Assembly: GCF_008692845.1 (NCBI RefSeq)
Contig: NZ_VXJW01000011.1
Coordinates: forward strand, 1-64,000
Source: Salmonella enterica subsp. arizonae
GTDB taxonomy: Bacteria > Pseudomonadota > Gammaproteobacteria > Enterobacterales > Enterobacteriaceae
Length of the DNA stretch: 64,000 bases
Reading direction: 5' to 3'
The notes beneath the pieces are model-generated. The model saw nothing but the letters and a program-made list of their open reading frames with translations. It was not told where the DNA came from and ran no database searches. How positions within the stretch are numbered: the stretch's first letter is position 1; each line of letters opens with the position of its first letter. The translations under genes were made by a program, and so were the position numbers. This document shows positions 1-10,032 of the stretch, one piece after another.

Positions 1-117
1 CTCACCCGTCCGCCACTCGTCAGCGAAGCAGCAAGCTGCTTCCTGTTACCGTTCGACTTGCATGTGTTAGGCCTGCCGCCAGCGTTCAATCTGAGCCATG
101 ATCAAACTCTTCAATTT
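1..117 (-). rRNA. rrs: 16S ribosomal RNA, 5' end only
   Basis: The reverse complement begins with the universal bacterial 16S start (AAATTGAAGAGTTTGATC, ending at base 117) and runs through the conserved region into variable region 1, where the window cuts it. Only the first 117 nucleotides of the gene are present. The gene is transcribed leftward out of the window. Its position just upstream of murI and btuB matches the rrnB operon of E. coli and Salmonella. Confidence 0.98.
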
Positions 118-245
118 AAAAGTTTGACGCTCGTGAATTAAACTTCGTAATGAATTACGTGTTCACTCAGAGACTTGGTATTCATTTTTCGTCTTTCGAC
201 GTCAAGAATCCGTATCTTCGAGTGCCCACACAGATTGTCTGATAA

Positions 246-259
246 ATTGTTAAAGAGCA
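246..259 (-). promoter_or_regulatory. rRNA leader boxA antitermination site
   Basis: The minus strand reads TGCTCTTTAACAAT, the boxA element of enterobacterial rRNA leaders. It is bound by NusB-S10 and lets RNA polymerase resist Rho termination through the untranslated operon. It lies between promoter P2 and the start of 16S, as expected. Confidence 0.9.
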
Positions 260-295
260 GTGCCGCTTCGCTTTTCTCAGCGGCGCGGGGTGTGC

Positions 296-323
296 ATATT
301 ACGCTTTCCCGCTTCAGAGTCAA
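296..323 (-). promoter_or_regulatory. rRNA promoter P2
   Basis: On the minus strand a -35 TTGACT (318-323) and a -10 TAATAT (296-301) are separated by 16 bp. This matches E. coli rrnB P2 in sequence and position, downstream of P1 and upstream of boxA. Confidence 0.85.
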
Positions 324-414
324 GCGTTTATTTTCGCTTTTCTCCGTGAGGTTCTGGTCTGAACCCCGCTGACCCGGCGGCCTGTGTGCCGTTGTTCCGT
401 GTCAGTGGTGGCGC

Positions 415-465
415 ATTATAGGGAGTTATTTCTGCCTGACAAGAGGAAATTTAAAATAATTTCTC
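415..465 (-). promoter_or_regulatory. rRNA promoter P1 with UP element
   Basis: On the minus strand a -35 TTGTCA (437-442) and a -10 TATAAT (415-420) are separated by 16 bp. The sequence between -10 and start is the GC-rich discriminator typical of stringently controlled rrn P1 promoters. The AT-rich stretch upstream of the -35 (about 443-465) is the expected UP element contacted by the alpha subunit of RNA polymerase. FIS sites should lie further upstream, inside the end of murI; I did not resolve them. Confidence 0.88.
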
Positions 466-493
466 AAGTGCCTGGTATTTACCCAAAACGCCA

Positions 494-1345
494 TTAAACC
501 GCCAGTTTTTCGAGCGTTTCAAAGCCATAACGCTGTAAAACGGGTAATAATTGTTCAGCTCCTGGCGTCATTGCCATGCAATAAGCAATATTGGCATCGG
601 TTGATTTCGCATCCGGCGCTTCATGTTCCAACAGCCAGGCTGTACGACGCGCTATCGCCGCGCCGGAATCCACTAACCGCGTCCCTTCAGGCAGGACTTG
701 CAAAAGCTCGTCCCGTAATAGAGGGAAATGCGTACACCCCAGAACGACCGTGTCAGGCGGCTCCGGCATTCGTAGCCATGGGCGTAATATGCGGCGCAGC
801 TCTTCCAGCGATACCGAGTCGCCATGTAATTTAGCTTCCGCCAGTTCCACCAGTTCTGCCGACCCCAACATCGCTATCTGACATTCATTGGCGAAGCGCG
901 CAATCAGTTCGTGAGTATAAGGACGTTTGACCGTCGCTCGCGTCGCCAGTAGCCCGACGACGCCATTTGCGGTAAGCCGCGCCGCTGGTTTAATCGCAGG
1001 TACAACGCCCACCACCGGGAAGGCAAACTTTTCACGTAATGCGGGAAGTGAAACCGTACTGGCGGTATTGCAGGCTATCACCGCCAGTGAAAGGGGATAG
1101 CGCTGCTGTACCGCAGTCACAATCTCGACAACGCGCTCGACGATAAACGTTTCGCTCTTTTCCCCATAGGGGAATGCCACGTTATCGAAAGCATATATAT
1201 AGTGGAGATCCGGCAGGAGCCGCCGAATCTCATCATAGACCGACAATCCACCGACGCCGGAATCAAATACCAGCACGGTGGGACGTGGTTCAGAAGGTGT
1301 AGCTGCCAGACAAGGTGTATTCTCGTCCTGCAGTTTGGTAGCCAT
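494..1345 (-). CDS. murI: Glutamate racemase MurI
   Basis: Cytoplasmic racemase that converts L-glutamate to D-glutamate for peptidoglycan stem peptides. The 283-residue protein has the family motifs: DSGVGGLS near residue 28, the first catalytic cysteine in CNTAST, and the second in GCTHFPLL. The N-terminal extension of about 20 residues before the core is typical of the enterobacterial enzyme, which responds to UDP-MurNAc-Ala. The start codon lies inside the 3' end of btuB: the two reading frames overlap by 56 bp, so murI is probably translated from btuB-containing transcripts. The overlap is known in E. coli. Its 3' end abuts the rRNA promoter region. Confidence 0.97.
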   Translation of the reverse strand: MATKLQDENTPCLAATPSEPRPTVLVFDSGVGGLSVYDEIRRLLPDLHYIYAFDNVAFPYGEKSETFIVERVVEIVTAVQQRYPLSLAVIACNTASTVSLPALREKFAFPVVGVVPAIKPAARLTANGVVGLLATRATVKRPYTHELIARFANECQIAMLGSAELVELAEAKLHGDSVSLEELRRILRPWLRMPEPPDTVVLGCTHFPLLRDELLQVLPEGTRLVDSGAAIARRTAWLLEHEAPDAKSTDANIAYCMAMTPGAEQLLPVLQRYGFETLEKLAV

Positions 1346-3134
1346 AAACTGTCTCGTAATCTTTGTCGAACAGGTTGGCTATTTTACCACGAACTGTCAG
1401 ATGTGAGGTGACCGGATATGCAACCGTAAGATCCCATAAACTGACGCCGCCCATTTTTACTGTCCGGTATGGGTAAGCGGAGTAATCCGAATCATAGCGG
1501 GAACCAAGGTATTGATATGTCACCCCCCAGTCAAAATCGTAAACGTCCCAGTCAAGTTGATATTTTGCCATCTGTTTGGAACGCCGAGGTAATGGCGTAT
1601 CGGTAATCGCATTACGCGCATCAACGTAATCATAACTGACCGTATGCGTTAACGGTCCGGTATCGAAATTCGCCGTCGCCTCAATACCTTTAATGCGCGC
1701 CTTACCTTCGTTGTAATATTTTTGCAGATGATCGTCATAATCGATCATGTCATTAATATCGTTACGATAACCTGAAATACGCCAGCTGACGCCAGCGGTT
1801 AGCCCTTCAAATGCGCCTTCCCACTGTTTACTCTTTTCAGGATTCAGGTTCGGATTACCGTAATAACCATACAGTTGGCCCAAATTAGGCGCTTTGTAGG
1901 AGGTTCCGTAGGAGGCAATAAAGCGATAACCTTCTATAAACTCCCATCCCGCGCTGGTTTGCCATGTACCGTGACGACCAAACTGGGAGTTGTCATCACT
2001 GCGCGCCGCCGCTTCCAGAGTGAAGTCACCCAATTGTTGTAATCCTGTCAGGTAAACCCCGGTATTACGCTGGTCATATCCCTCGGGCACATAGCCGGTA
2101 CCTGGCGTGGTAGTCTGTTTCTGCCAGTCTACGCCCGCCCCAACATTACCGTGCCCCACGACCACACTGTTGGTCCATTGAACATTGTACTGTTTCATCT
2201 CATCCAGCGTGGCGGAGGTATCATACCGGCCATAGTGCGGATCATAGTTGTAATCTTTACTGTGGCTATAGCTTGAAACCAGCTGAGACTGAATACGTTC
2301 GCCATTAAAGCGCAGCCCGGCGTCCCAGCTTTGGCTATAAAGTTTGCGTGTATCAATCAGCGGCGAGCCCGGCGAGTAATAGGCGTCGTAATCGGTACGG
2401 TTATCGTAGCCATAACCACGCACGAATCCGCTCCAGCGATCAGAAAAGGTATGCTCTAACGCGCCATAAAGCGTTTTACTCAAAAAGCCGTCCCGGTCAG
2501 GCTGCGCCTGCATCCCGGTACCGCCTTTCGCTACCACGTCAAACCCTTTGGTGTATTTATAATCGCCGATCACCGTCGCCCGTGTGTTTTCGCCAAGTTG
2601 CTGTTGCGTCGAGATGTCGTAATTCTGGTAGCTATTGCTTCCCCATCCAGCGGTTAATTCTGTGCCTGGGTTATCGCGCGTCGTAATGATATTCACTACG
2701 CCGCCGATAGCATCGGAACCATAAATAGCGGAACGCGGACCGCGAATATATTCAATGCGCTGTACCAGCGACACCGGGAACTGGCTGAGATCGGCGGACC
2801 CGCTCACGCCTGCTAAATTCAGACGCACGCCGTCAATCAATACCAGTACATGGCTGGAGTTGGTGCCGCGAATGAAAATGGAGGAGTTTTGTCCGGCGCC
2901 GCCGCTCTGCGCAATATCGACGCCAGGCAAACGGCGCAGAACATCATTTACGGAGGTCGATTGCCAACGTTCAATATCCTGACGCGTCACGATGGTAACG
3001 GGCGCCAGAACCGCGCTGCGCGGCTGCTGAAAACGGTTGGCGGTGACAACCAGGGTATCCGGGCTAGTATCCTGCGCCCAAGCGGAAAAGGCCGTGACGG
3101 AGAACGCCGTCAGCAGCGTAGCTTTTTTAATCAT
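1290..3134 (-). CDS. btuB: Vitamin B12 TonB-dependent outer-membrane transporter BtuB
   Basis: Outer-membrane 22-strand beta-barrel that takes up cobalamin using TonB/ExbBD energy; in E. coli it is also a receptor for colicins and phage BF23. The chosen ATG at 3134 gives 614 residues, the E. coli length. It begins with a signal peptide ([20 protein letters not shown]), followed by the TonB box (DTLVVTA), the plug domain (to about residue 150) and the barrel, ending in the C-terminal Phe expected of outer-membrane porins. An upstream in-frame start at 3176 would put 14 residues ahead of the signal peptide and is unlikely. Expression should be controlled by the cobalamin riboswitch just upstream. 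Confidence 0.97.
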   Translation of the reverse strand: MIKKATLLTAFSVTAFSAWAQDTSPDTLVVTANRFQQPRSAVLAPVTIVTRQDIERWQSTSVNDVLRRLPGVDIAQSGGAGQNSSIFIRGTNSSHVLVLIDGVRLNLAGVSGSADLSQFPVSLVQRIEYIRGPRSAIYGSDAIGGVVNIITTRDNPGTELTAGWGSNSYQNYDISTQQQLGENTRATVIGDYKYTKGFDVVAKGGTGMQAQPDRDGFLSKTLYGALEHTFSDRWSGFVRGYGYDNRTDYDAYYSPGSPLIDTRKLYSQSWDAGLRFNGERIQSQLVSSYSHSKDYNYDPHYGRYDTSATLDEMKQYNVQWTNSVVVGHGNVGAGVDWQKQTTTPGTGYVPEGYDQRNTGVYLTGLQQLGDFTLEAAARSDDNSQFGRHGTWQTSAGWEFIEGYRFIASYGTSYKAPNLGQLYGYYGNPNLNPEKSKQWEGAFEGLTAGVSWRISGYRNDINDMIDYDDHLQKYYNEGKARIKGIEATANFDTGPLTHTVSYDYVDARNAITDTPLPRRSKQMAKYQLDWDVYDFDWGVTYQYLGSRYDSDYSAYPYRTVKMGGVSLWDLTVAYPVTSHLTVRGKIANLFDKDYETVYGYQTAGREYTLSGSYTF

Positions 3135-3184
3135 TGTAAAGCATCCACAATATAAGAAGGATGCCGCAGGCTTCATCGATAGTA

Positions 3185-3385
3185 CGCGATGATGAAAACC
3201 AGATGCGACGTTAGCCGGCAGGTCTTCGGGCTTGGAGGGTTATCCGTTGGCTGGATAGCAGAAATGATGACTTCCCGCCGGAGGCAGTGTCTGCTTACGC
3301 TCTCATCTCACCTTTCCTTACCGCTGCGCGTCAGCTCCAGATTTTCACTGGATTCCCTATTAACTCACGGGACCGGCCCACGGAT
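3185..3385 (-). promoter_or_regulatory. Cobalamin riboswitch (btuB leader)
   Basis: The roughly 240-nt leader of btuB on the minus strand contains the conserved parts of an adenosylcobalamin aptamer. Its 5' arm lies near 3345-3380, the AAGGAAAGGTGAGATGAGAG core near 3297-3317, and the B12 box (AAGCCCGAAGACCTGCC) at about 3217-3233. It closely matches the E. coli btuB element, in which ligand binding sequesters the ribosome-binding site. The exact ends are estimates. Confidence 0.9.
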
Positions 3386-3506
3386 GCTACCGTCTGTCAC
3401 AACACCCTGTCCAGACCGCGCATCACAAATCAGAAATCATCAATAGCTGGACATCCACTGAGCAATCCCTACAATCCCCGCGTACTTTTATTATTCAGGA
3501 TGCGAT

Positions 3507-4607
3507 ATGACCCCCGAACATCTTCCGACAGAACAGTATGACGCGCAGCTAGCCGAAAAAGTGGCGCGCTTGCAGAGTATGATGGCGCCGTTTTCTGGCC
3601 TGGTTCCGGAAGTATTTCGCTCGCCGGCCAGTCACTATCGTATGCGTGCGGAATTCCGCCTGTGGCATGACGGCGATGACCTGTACCACATTATGTTTGA
3701 TCAGCAGACCAAAAGCCGGATTCGCGTTGACAGCTTCCCGGCGGCCAGCCAACTGATTAATACCTTAATGAAGGCGATGATTGCCGGCGTGCGCGATAAT
3801 CATGCACTGCGGCATAAGCTGTTCCAGATCGATTATCTCACGACCTTGAGCAACCAGGCGGTAGTGTCGTTGCTGTACCATAAAAAGTTGGACGAAAAGT
3901 GGCGTGAAGCCGCCACTGCGTTACGCGATGCTTTACGCGCGCAAGGTCTGAACGTACACCTGATTGGCCGGGCCACTAAAACCAAAATCGAATTGGATCA
4001 GGATTATATTGATGAGCGTCTGCCTGTGGCAGGTAAAGAGATGATCTACCGCCAGGTCGAAAACAGCTTTACGCAGCCAAACGCCGCCATGAATATTCAG
4101 ATGTTAGAGTGGGCGCTGGAGGTGACGAAAGACTCAAAAGGCGATCTGCTTGAATTGTATTGCGGCAACGGCAATTTTTCTTTAGCGCTGGCGCGCAATT
4201 TTAACCGCGTGCTGGCGACCGAAATCGCCAAACCGTCCGTTGCTGCCGCACAGTACAATATTGCCGCTAATCATATTGATAATGTGCAGATTGTTCGTAT
4301 GGCGGCGGAAGAGTTTACCCAGGCGATGAACGGTGTTCGTGAGTTTAACCGCCTGCAGGGGATCGATCTGAAGCGCTATCAGTGCGAAACCATTTTTGTC
4401 GATCCGCCGCGCAGCGGTCTGGACAGCGAAACTGAAAAAATGGTGCAGGCTTATCCACGTATTCTGTACATTTCCTGCAATCCGGAAACGTTGTGCAAAA
4501 ACCTGGAAACATTAAGCCAGACGCACACGGTGTCTCGCCTGGCGCTGTTCGATCAGTTCCCGTATACGCACCATATGGAATGCGGAGTATTATTGACCGC
4601 AAAGTAA
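3507..4607 (+). CDS. trmA: tRNA (uracil-5-)-methyltransferase TrmA
   Basis: Cytoplasmic SAM-dependent methyltransferase that makes ribothymidine at position 54 of the tRNA T-loop (also U341 of tmRNA in E. coli). The 366-residue length equals the E. coli enzyme. Visible features are the SAM-binding [15 protein letters not shown] motif near residue 215, the [10 protein letters not shown] motif, and the catalytic cysteine in SCNPETLC near residue 324, with the general-base Glu close to the C-terminus (HHMECG). The gene diverges from btuB across the riboswitch leader and is monocistronic, followed by a REP element. Confidence 0.97.
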   Translation: MTPEHLPTEQYDAQLAEKVARLQSMMAPFSGLVPEVFRSPASHYRMRAEFRLWHDGDDLYHIMFDQQTKSRIRVDSFPAASQLINTLMKAMIAGVRDNHALRHKLFQIDYLTTLSNQAVVSLLYHKKLDEKWREAATALRDALRAQGLNVHLIGRATKTKIELDQDYIDERLPVAGKEMIYRQVENSFTQPNAAMNIQMLEWALEVTKDSKGDLLELYCGNGNFSLALARNFNRVLATEIAKPSVAAAQYNIAANHIDNVQIVRMAAEEFTQAMNGVREFNRLQGIDLKRYQCETIFVDPPRSGLDSETEKMVQAYPRILYISCNPETLCKNLETLSQTHTVSRLALFDQFPYTHHMECGVLLTAK

Positions 4608-4616
4608 ATGTTTGTC

Positions 4617-4687
4617 GCCGTATGCCCGATAAGCGCAACGCGCCATCAGGCATACGGCGAGGCGGCGTAAACGCCTTATCCGGCCTA
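4617..4687. repeat. REP/BIME palindromic element
   Basis: Two inverted REP-type units (GCCCGATAAGCG and the reverse, ending in CCTTATCCGGCCTAC) lie between the convergent genes trmA and yijD. The right end just reaches the yijD stop codon. Confidence 0.8.
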
Positions 4688-5044
4688 CTCCGCCATCTCC
4701 TGCTTCCGATTACGCATCTTCAAGCCAATCCAGAATACCAGAATCACCGACAACACTGCCGGGAAGAAGTTGGAGCCGATATCCGGATATTCTGCACGCA
4801 CGACGGTGCTATACAGTAAAACACCAAGAATAAAACAGGCTGCAGCCAGCCCCGGCAAACCTACCGGCATAGTACGATTTTGGTAGCGCTGATGCAGACA
4901 ATATACCGTCAGCACCAGCGAGATAATCGGAAATACGGAGAACGGCACAATAGCGCTAAACAGCGCCGCAAATGTGCCGTTAATCGATAAGCCAGCGATG
5001 AGCGCCAGCAACAGCGTACCTTTATCTTGACCTGACTGTTTCAT
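4685..5044 (-). CDS. yijD: Inner-membrane protein YijD
   Basis: A 119-residue membrane protein of unknown function. Four hydrophobic segments can be seen (about residues 10-30, 30-48, 60-82 and 90-108), followed by a basic C-terminal tail. It lies 15 bp downstream of fabR and is probably co-transcribed with it, as in E. coli, where the two genes are directly abutting. No catalytic motif is evident; the pairing with a fatty-acid regulator is the only contextual hint. Confidence 0.93.
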   Translation of the reverse strand: MKQSGQDKGTLLLALIAGLSINGTFAALFSAIVPFSVFPIISLVLTVYCLHQRYQNRTMPVGLPGLAAACFILGVLLYSTVVRAEYPDIGSNFFPAVLSVILVFWIGLKMRNRKQEMAE

Positions 5045-5059
5045 TACTCGTCCTTCACG

Positions 5060-5692
5060 TTATTCGGAATGATGTGCTATTTTCTCTTGCTCACGGCGAT
5101 ACCAGTAATACGCCCCTTTCGCAATCATGCGTAGTTGCAATACCAGTCGCTCTTCTAATTGCCGACGCTGTTCAGCGCCGACGTCCAACGCCTCTGCGCC
5201 CGCGCTAAAGACAATAGTGACCATCGCTTCAGCCTGGGCTTCAGTAAACGCGCGCGGCATATGGTTTTCGAGTTCCAGATAATCGGCAAGTTCCGCAATA
5301 AAATGTTGGATCTCCCGCGCGACGGCGGCACGAAACGCAGCTGAAGTGCCGGAACGCTCGCGCAACAACAGACGGAAAGCGTTGGGATTGTTGCCGATAA
5401 ACTCCATAAATGTAGAGACCGACGTGCGAATCACGCTGCCGCCTTTCGCAATGCGTTGCCGCGCCTGACGCATCAACTGACGCAGCATCAGGCCACTTTC
5501 ATCCACCATCGTCAGCCCGAGTTCATCGACATCGCGAAAATGACGGTAAAACGACGTTGGCGCAATGCCCGCTTCACGCGCCACTTCACGCAAACTCAGG
5601 CTGGCGAAACTTCGCTCAGCGCTCAGTTGACTGAATGCGGCTTCCACCAGCGAACGCCGGGTTTTTTCTTTTTGTTGCGCTCTAACACCCAT
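5060..5692 (-). CDS. fabR: TetR-family repressor of unsaturated fatty-acid synthesis FabR
   Basis: Repressor of fabA and fabB that senses the unsaturated:saturated acyl-thioester ratio. Residues 10-60 form the TetR helix-turn-helix ([20 protein letters not shown]). The ATG at 5692 is chosen over a GTG one codon upstream because it gives the usual MGVRAQQ start and 210 residues. The C-terminus (IAHHSE) differs from the longer E. coli tail. The DNA beyond the stop still encodes the E. coli-like end (IIPNNVKDE, then a stop overlapping the yijD ATG) in another frame, so a single-base shift separates the two forms. Divergent from sthA. Confidence 0.95.
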   Translation of the reverse strand: MGVRAQQKEKTRRSLVEAAFSQLSAERSFASLSLREVAREAGIAPTSFYRHFRDVDELGLTMVDESGLMLRQLMRQARQRIAKGGSVIRTSVSTFMEFIGNNPNAFRLLLRERSGTSAAFRAAVAREIQHFIAELADYLELENHMPRAFTEAQAEAMVTIVFSAGAEALDVGAEQRRQLEERLVLQLRMIAKGAYYWYRREQEKIAHHSE

Positions 5693-5893
5693 CACAATGT
5701 CTGAATCCTTCCATATGCCTTATTCGGCACTATACCAGAGAATAAAAATAACGGGTTCACACTGGATTGTGAATGATTGTTTACAGACAGTTTGTGCTCC
5801 AGCTTCGCAAAAAAGCACAACGATAATTGGGTTAAAGCCGGGCAAATGTTATCATCGTGTTTATTTTATGTATAAAAACAGGTGAGTAATACC
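5693..5893. promoter_or_regulatory. fabR/sthA divergent intergenic region
   Basis: About 200 bp between divergent genes, AT-rich toward sthA. It must hold both promoters. I did not identify a specific operator with confidence. The sequence AGGTGAG at 5880-5886 is a good ribosome-binding site 7 bases before the sthA ATG. Confidence 0.5.
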
Positions 5894-7294
5894 ATGCCAC
5901 ATTCCTGGGATTATGATGCAGTCGTCATAGGGTCAGGCCCTGGCGGTGAAGGTGCTGCAATGGGTCTGGTCAAGCTTGGAGCACACGTCGCGGTGATTGA
6001 GCGTTATCATAACGTTGGCGGCGGATGTACCCACTGGGGCACCATCCCATCCAAAGCCCTGCGCCACGCCGTCAGCCGTATTATCGAATTTAATCAAAAC
6101 CCGCTTTATAGCGACCATTCCCGTCTCCTTCGTTCTTCTTTCGCCGACATCCTCAACCATGCCGATAATGTGATTAATCAGCAAACCCGTATGCGTCAGG
6201 GGTTTTATGAGCGTAACCACTGTGAAATCTTGCAGGGCAACGCCCATTTTATTGACGAACATACCCTGGCGCTGGAATGCCATGACGGCACAGTTGAAAA
6301 CCTGACAGCAGAAAAATTTGTCATTGCTTGTGGTTCGCGTCCTTACCATCCGAATGATGTGGATTTCTCGCATCCGCGTGTTTATGACAGCGACTCAATC
6401 CTTAGTCTCCATCATGAACCACGCCACGTCATTATTTATGGCGCCGGCGTTATCGGCTGCGAATATGCGTCCATCTTCCGTGGTATGGATGTAAAAGTTG
6501 ATCTAATCAACACTCGCGATCGACTGCTGGCTTTTCTCGATCAGGAGATGTCCGACTCTCTCTCTTATCATTTCTGGAATAGCGGCGTGGTTATTCGCCA
6601 CAATGAAGAGTATGAGAAAATCGAAGGCTGCGATGACGGCGTCATTATGCACCTGAAATCGGGTAAAAAACTGAAGGCTGACTGCCTGCTCTATGCCAAC
6701 GGCCGCACCGGTAACACCGATTCGCTGGCGCTGGAGAATATTGGTCTGAAAACAGACAGCCGTGGACAACTCAAGGTTAACAGCATGTACCAGACCGCCC
6801 TGCCGCACGTCTATGCGGTGGGCGATGTGATAGGCTATCCCAGTCTGGCTTCCGCGGCTTACGATCAAGGACGTATTGCGGCGCAGGCGCTGGTGAAAGG
6901 CGAAGCGACCGCGCATCTTATTGAAGATATCCCCACCGGGATTTATACCATTCCGGAAATCAGTTCTGTCGGCAAAACCGAGCAGCAGTTAACAGCCATG
7001 AAAGTGCCTTACGAAGTGGGCCGCGCGCAGTTTAAGCATCTGGCGCGAGCGCAAATCGTCGGCATGAACGTCGGCACGCTAAAAATTCTCTTCCACCGCG
7101 AAACCAAAGAAATTCTGGGGATTCATTGCTTTGGCGAACGCGCCGCCGAAATTATTCATATCGGCCAGGCGATCATGGAGCAGAAAGGTGGCGGTAACAC
7201 TATCGAGTACTTCGTTAACACCACCTTTAACTACCCAACCATGGCGGAAGCTTATCGGGTAGCGGCGCTAAACGGATTAAACCGCCTGTTTTAA
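5894..7294 (+). CDS. sthA: Soluble pyridine nucleotide transhydrogenase SthA (UdhA)
   Basis: FAD-dependent cytoplasmic enzyme that moves hydride from NADPH to NAD+, disposing of excess NADPH. The 466-residue protein has the FAD-binding [12 protein letters not shown] motif near the N-terminus, the NAD(P)-binding [11 protein letters not shown] motif near residue 180, and the second FAD motif ([10 protein letters not shown]). It belongs to the dithiol oxidoreductase fold, but the usual redox CxxxxC is reduced to one cysteine (GGCTHWGT), as is normal for SthA. The ATG at 5894 is chosen because it follows a strong AGGTGAG site; a GTG at 5882 falls inside that site. Its 3' end overlaps oxyR by 18 bp (convergent). 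Confidence 0.97.
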   Translation: MPHSWDYDAVVIGSGPGGEGAAMGLVKLGAHVAVIERYHNVGGGCTHWGTIPSKALRHAVSRIIEFNQNPLYSDHSRLLRSSFADILNHADNVINQQTRMRQGFYERNHCEILQGNAHFIDEHTLALECHDGTVENLTAEKFVIACGSRPYHPNDVDFSHPRVYDSDSILSLHHEPRHVIIYGAGVIGCEYASIFRGMDVKVDLINTRDRLLAFLDQEMSDSLSYHFWNSGVVIRHNEEYEKIEGCDDGVIMHLKSGKKLKADCLLYANGRTGNTDSLALENIGLKTDSRGQLKVNSMYQTALPHVYAVGDVIGYPSLASAAYDQGRIAAQALVKGEATAHLIEDIPTGIYTIPEISSVGKTEQQLTAMKVPYEVGRAQFKHLARAQIVGMNVGTLKILFHRETKEILGIHCFGERAAEIIHIGQAIMEQKGGGNTIEYFVNTTFNYPTMAEAYRVAALNGLNRLF

Positions 7295-8194
7295 CGCTTT
7301 GTCGAAATGGCCATCCATTGCACCGCGGATGGCCTCTGCCAGTTGCTCATAACGGCCACGTAGCGGCGAACCCGGACGATATACCAGCCCCACGGTACGA
7401 CGCGGTTCCGGTTTAATGCACGGCAGATAGACCACGCCGTCGCGCTTACGCTCCTGCGGCACTGCCAGCGCGGGGAGTAGTGTAATACCACTGCCCGCCG
7501 CCACCATGTTGCGTAGCGTTTCCAGACTGGTCGCCCGGAAATGGGTATCTTCATCCGCCCCGGCTTCGAAACAGAATCCCATCGCCTGATCGCGCAGACA
7601 GTGACCATCTTCCAGCATCAGCAATTTTTCGCCAGCCAGATCGGACATCGGCACGCGATCGCGCTTCGCCCACGGATGATCCTCATAGATAGCCAGCATC
7701 ATGGGCTCATCAAACAGCGGCACTTCGATAAACGCCTCGCTCTCTTTCACCAGCGCCAGAATAGCGCAGTCAAGTTTGCCGCTATCGAGTTGCGCTAATA
7801 GCTGATGGGTTTGCGCCTCATGCAGATACATTTCCAGCTTCGGGAAAGTCTGGTGCAACATCGGAATAATAAGCGGCAGCAAATAGGGGCCAACCGTTGG
7901 GATTAAACCAATATGCAGCGGGCCGGACATCGTCTCGCCTTGTTGGCTTGCCATCTCTTTGAGCACCTTGACCTCACGCAGCACGGTGCGCGCCTGATCC
8001 ACCAGCAGTAAGCCCGCCTGGGTAAACAGCACCTTACGGCTCGTTCGCTCCAGCAGCATAACGCCCAGCTCATCTTCCAGCTTGCGAATTTGCCCGCTAA
8101 GGGTTGGCTGGCTGACGTGACAGGAGTCCGCCGCTCGCCGGAAATGGCGATGTTCGGCTAACGCCACCAGATATTCAAGATCACGAATATTCAT
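7277..8194 (-). CDS. oxyR: LysR-type hydrogen-peroxide regulator OxyR
   Basis: Peroxide-sensing transcription factor that activates katG, oxyS, ahpCF, dps and others. The 305-residue protein has the LysR helix-turn-helix in its first 60 residues ([20 protein letters not shown]). The two redox cysteines lie in [15 protein letters not shown], corresponding to Cys199 and Cys208 of the E. coli protein, so the disulphide switch is intact. It is divergent from the sRNA oxyS, whose promoter region it binds, and convergent with sthA. katG, one of its main targets, lies 13 kb away in this window. Confidence 0.98.
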   Translation of the reverse strand: MNIRDLEYLVALAEHRHFRRAADSCHVSQPTLSGQIRKLEDELGVMLLERTSRKVLFTQAGLLLVDQARTVLREVKVLKEMASQQGETMSGPLHIGLIPTVGPYLLPLIIPMLHQTFPKLEMYLHEAQTHQLLAQLDSGKLDCAILALVKESEAFIEVPLFDEPMMLAIYEDHPWAKRDRVPMSDLAGEKLLMLEDGHCLRDQAMGFCFEAGADEDTHFRATSLETLRNMVAAGSGITLLPALAVPQERKRDGVVYLPCIKPEPRRTVGLVYRPGSPLRGRYEQLAEAIRGAMDGHFDKALKQAV

Positions 8195-8214
8195 TATTCA
8201 TCCTCCGTCGCCAC

Positions 8215-8262
8215 GATAGTTCATGGCGATAGGTAGCATAGCAACGAACGATTATCCCTATC
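8215..8262. promoter_or_regulatory. OxyR binding region between oxyR and oxyS
   Basis: ATAG elements occur at 8216-8219, 8229-8232 and 8238-8241, and a CTAT at 8258-8261. OxyR recognises ATAG/CTAT half-sites spaced along one face of the helix. The position between the divergent promoters agrees with oxyS activation and oxyR autorepression known from E. coli. Confidence 0.65.
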
Positions 8263-8289
8263 AACCTTTCTGATTAATAATACATCAAA

Positions 8290-8405
8290 GAAACGGAGCG
8301 GTTTCTCGTTTAACCCTTGAAGACACCGCCCGTTCAGAGGGCATCTCTCGAACCCGAAATAACTAAAGCCAACGTGAACTTTTGCGGACCTCTGGTCCGC
8401 TTTTT
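8290..8405 (+). ncRNA. oxyS: OxyS oxidative-stress small RNA
   Basis: A roughly 110-nt RNA starting GAAACGGAGCGG and ending in a GC hairpin (GCGGACCTCTGGTCCGC) followed by eight T. The 3' half, with the A-rich linker AATAACTAAAGCCAACGTGAA and the terminator stem, closely matches E. coli OxyS. The 5' half and the second stem (about 8320-8352) are diverged: the loop that pairs with fhlA mRNA in E. coli is rearranged. In E. coli OxyS works with Hfq to repress rpoS, fhlA and other mRNAs. The ATAG-rich OxyR region lies immediately upstream. Confidence 0.92.
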
Positions 8406-8408
8406 TTT
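8384..8408 (+). terminator. Rho-independent terminator of oxyS
   Basis: Hairpin GCGGACC-TCT-GGTCCGC followed by TTTTTTTT. It forms the 3' end of OxyS. Confidence 0.9.
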
Positions 8409-8449
8409 GCGTAAAAAAGCCCGGCGTGATGCCAGGCTCTAATGACCGT

Positions 8450-8532
8450 TGCCGGATGGTGACGCCAACGCGTATTACCCGGCCTACGGCTCACTATTTT
8501 TTGACAGGCAAGACGTCAGCCGCCATCCGGCA
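8450..8532. repeat. REP/BIME element downstream of argH
   Basis: REP units (GCCGGATGGTGACGCC at 8450 and GCCGCCATCCGGCAC at about 8518-8532) flank a short spacer in the oxyS-argH convergent gap. Confidence 0.75.
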
Positions 8533-8541
8533 CAATGCCAG

Positions 8542-9915
8542 TTACGCCAGACGCGCCTTCGCGTAGTCGATCGCCTGAGCAACCTGCTGAGGCGACACGC
8601 CGCCTTTCGCTGCCCGCTTATCCAGACACGATTGCAAAGAGAGTATCGGGTAAACGTCATCGCTAATCACCAGGCTGAACTTCTGCAAGTCAGCAAGCGA
8701 CAACGCTTCCAGCGGCTTACCCTGGCGAATGGCTTCTACCACCGCTTCGCCGACAATATGGTGCGCCTCGCGAAACGGCACGCCTTTCGCGACCAGGTAA
8801 TCCGCCAGCTCCGTGGCGTTGGCATACCCCTGTTGCGCCGCGTCCTGACAACGTGAGCGTTTCACCTGAATACCGTCCAGCACCAACGCCGCCATATGCA
8901 GGCAGTCAAGCCAGGTATCGAGCGCGTCGAACAACCCTTCTTTGTCTTCCTGCATATCTTTGTTATAGGCCAGCGGCAGACCTTTTAAGGTCATCATCAT
9001 GCCGGTTAGCGCCCCCTGTACGCGGCCGCACTTACCGCGAATCAACTCCAGCGCGTCCGGGTTTTTCTTCTGCGGCATGAGCGATGAACCGGAAGTAACG
9101 CGGTCAGAAAGCTCCACAAAGCCCGCTTCGCCAGAATTAAAGAAAATCAGATCTTCCGCGAAGCGTGACAGATGCACCATGCCGATAGCCGCATCAGAAA
9201 GCAGTTCCAGTACGTGGTCACGATCGGACACGCTGTCCAGGCTGTTGCGGGTCGCAGACGTAAAGCCCAGCCAACCTGCCAATTGTTCACGGTCAATTTC
9301 ATAGGCCGTTCCCGCCAACGCGCCGCAACCTAGCGGACTCACGTCCAGACGTTTAAGCGTGTCCTGCAGGCGGCTTTCATCGCGCGCCAGCATTTCGACA
9401 TACGCGAGACACCAGTGGGCGAAAGTCACCGGCTGCGCGCGTTGCAGATGGGTATATCCCGGCATTACCGCATCCTGGTTCGCCTGCGCGGTTTCCACCA
9501 GCGCGCTCTGTAGCTGGCGGTTAGCGGTGAGCAGTTCCCTCACCGTCTCTTTGCACCACAGTTTCAGGTCCGTCGCCACCTGATCGTTACGGCTGCGTCC
9601 GGTGTGCAGCTTTTTACCCAACTGACCCACTTTGTCGATGAGCTTACCTTCTACCCAGCTATGGATATCTTCCGCATCGCTTTGCAGGATTTGCTGCGGA
9701 TTCGCGCGAACCTCTTCCAGCAGCACGTTCAGCGCGTCTTCCAACTGTCGTTGCTCATCGGCAGTCAGTACGCCTACCGTGACCAATGCTTTGGACCAGG
9801 CCACAGAACCGACAATATCCTGCTCCGCCAGACGGTAATCAAAGCGCAACGAATCATTGAATTGTTTAAACCGCTGGTCTGCCGCCTGTGTAAAACGCCC
9901 ACCCCAAAGTGCCAT
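8542..9915 (-). CDS. argH: Argininosuccinate lyase ArgH
   Basis: Last enzyme of arginine synthesis: cleaves argininosuccinate to arginine and fumarate. The 457-residue length matches E. coli. The fumarase/aspartase-superfamily signature [12 protein letters not shown], whose serine loop is catalytic, lies near residue 280; HTGRSRNDQ and TGYTHLQ-like active-site segments ([11 protein letters not shown]) are also present. It is the last gene of argCBH, separated from argB by a REP element that may partly uncouple expression. ArgR repression should act through the shared ARG boxes 2 kb upstream. Confidence 0.98.
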   Translation of the reverse strand: MALWGGRFTQAADQRFKQFNDSLRFDYRLAEQDIVGSVAWSKALVTVGVLTADEQRQLEDALNVLLEEVRANPQQILQSDAEDIHSWVEGKLIDKVGQLGKKLHTGRSRNDQVATDLKLWCKETVRELLTANRQLQSALVETAQANQDAVMPGYTHLQRAQPVTFAHWCLAYVEMLARDESRLQDTLKRLDVSPLGCGALAGTAYEIDREQLAGWLGFTSATRNSLDSVSDRDHVLELLSDAAIGMVHLSRFAEDLIFFNSGEAGFVELSDRVTSGSSLMPQKKNPDALELIRGKCGRVQGALTGMMMTLKGLPLAYNKDMQEDKEGLFDALDTWLDCLHMAALVLDGIQVKRSRCQDAAQQGYANATELADYLVAKGVPFREAHHIVGEAVVEAIRQGKPLEALSLADLQKFSLVISDDVYPILSLQSCLDKRAAKGGVSPQQVAQAIDYAKARLA

Positions 9916-9946
9916 AATATGCTTCCTTAAATTCTTCGAATTTCAC

Positions 9947-10024
9947 TGCCGGATGGCGCTACGCTTATCCGGCCTACAGGTTCGACTCTCGTAGCCCCGA
10001 TAAGGCATAGTCGCCATCGGGCAC
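9947..10024. repeat. REP/BIME element between argB and argH
   Basis: Two REP units in inverted orientation (TGCCGGATGGCGCTACGCTTATCCGGCCTAC and a second CCGATAAGGCATAGTCGCCATCGGGCA copy in shorthand) lie within the operon. REP elements inside operons often stabilise upstream mRNA. Confidence 0.8.
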
Positions 10025-10032
10025 AGAAATAG

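Noticed and set aside
1290-1345. Frame overlap of btuB and murI as a sign of error
   Set aside because: The 56-bp overlap is known in E. coli and both proteins are full-length.
5882-5893. GTG start four codons upstream for sthA
   Set aside because: It lies inside the AGGTGAG ribosome-binding site of the ATG at 5894, and the family starts at MPHS.
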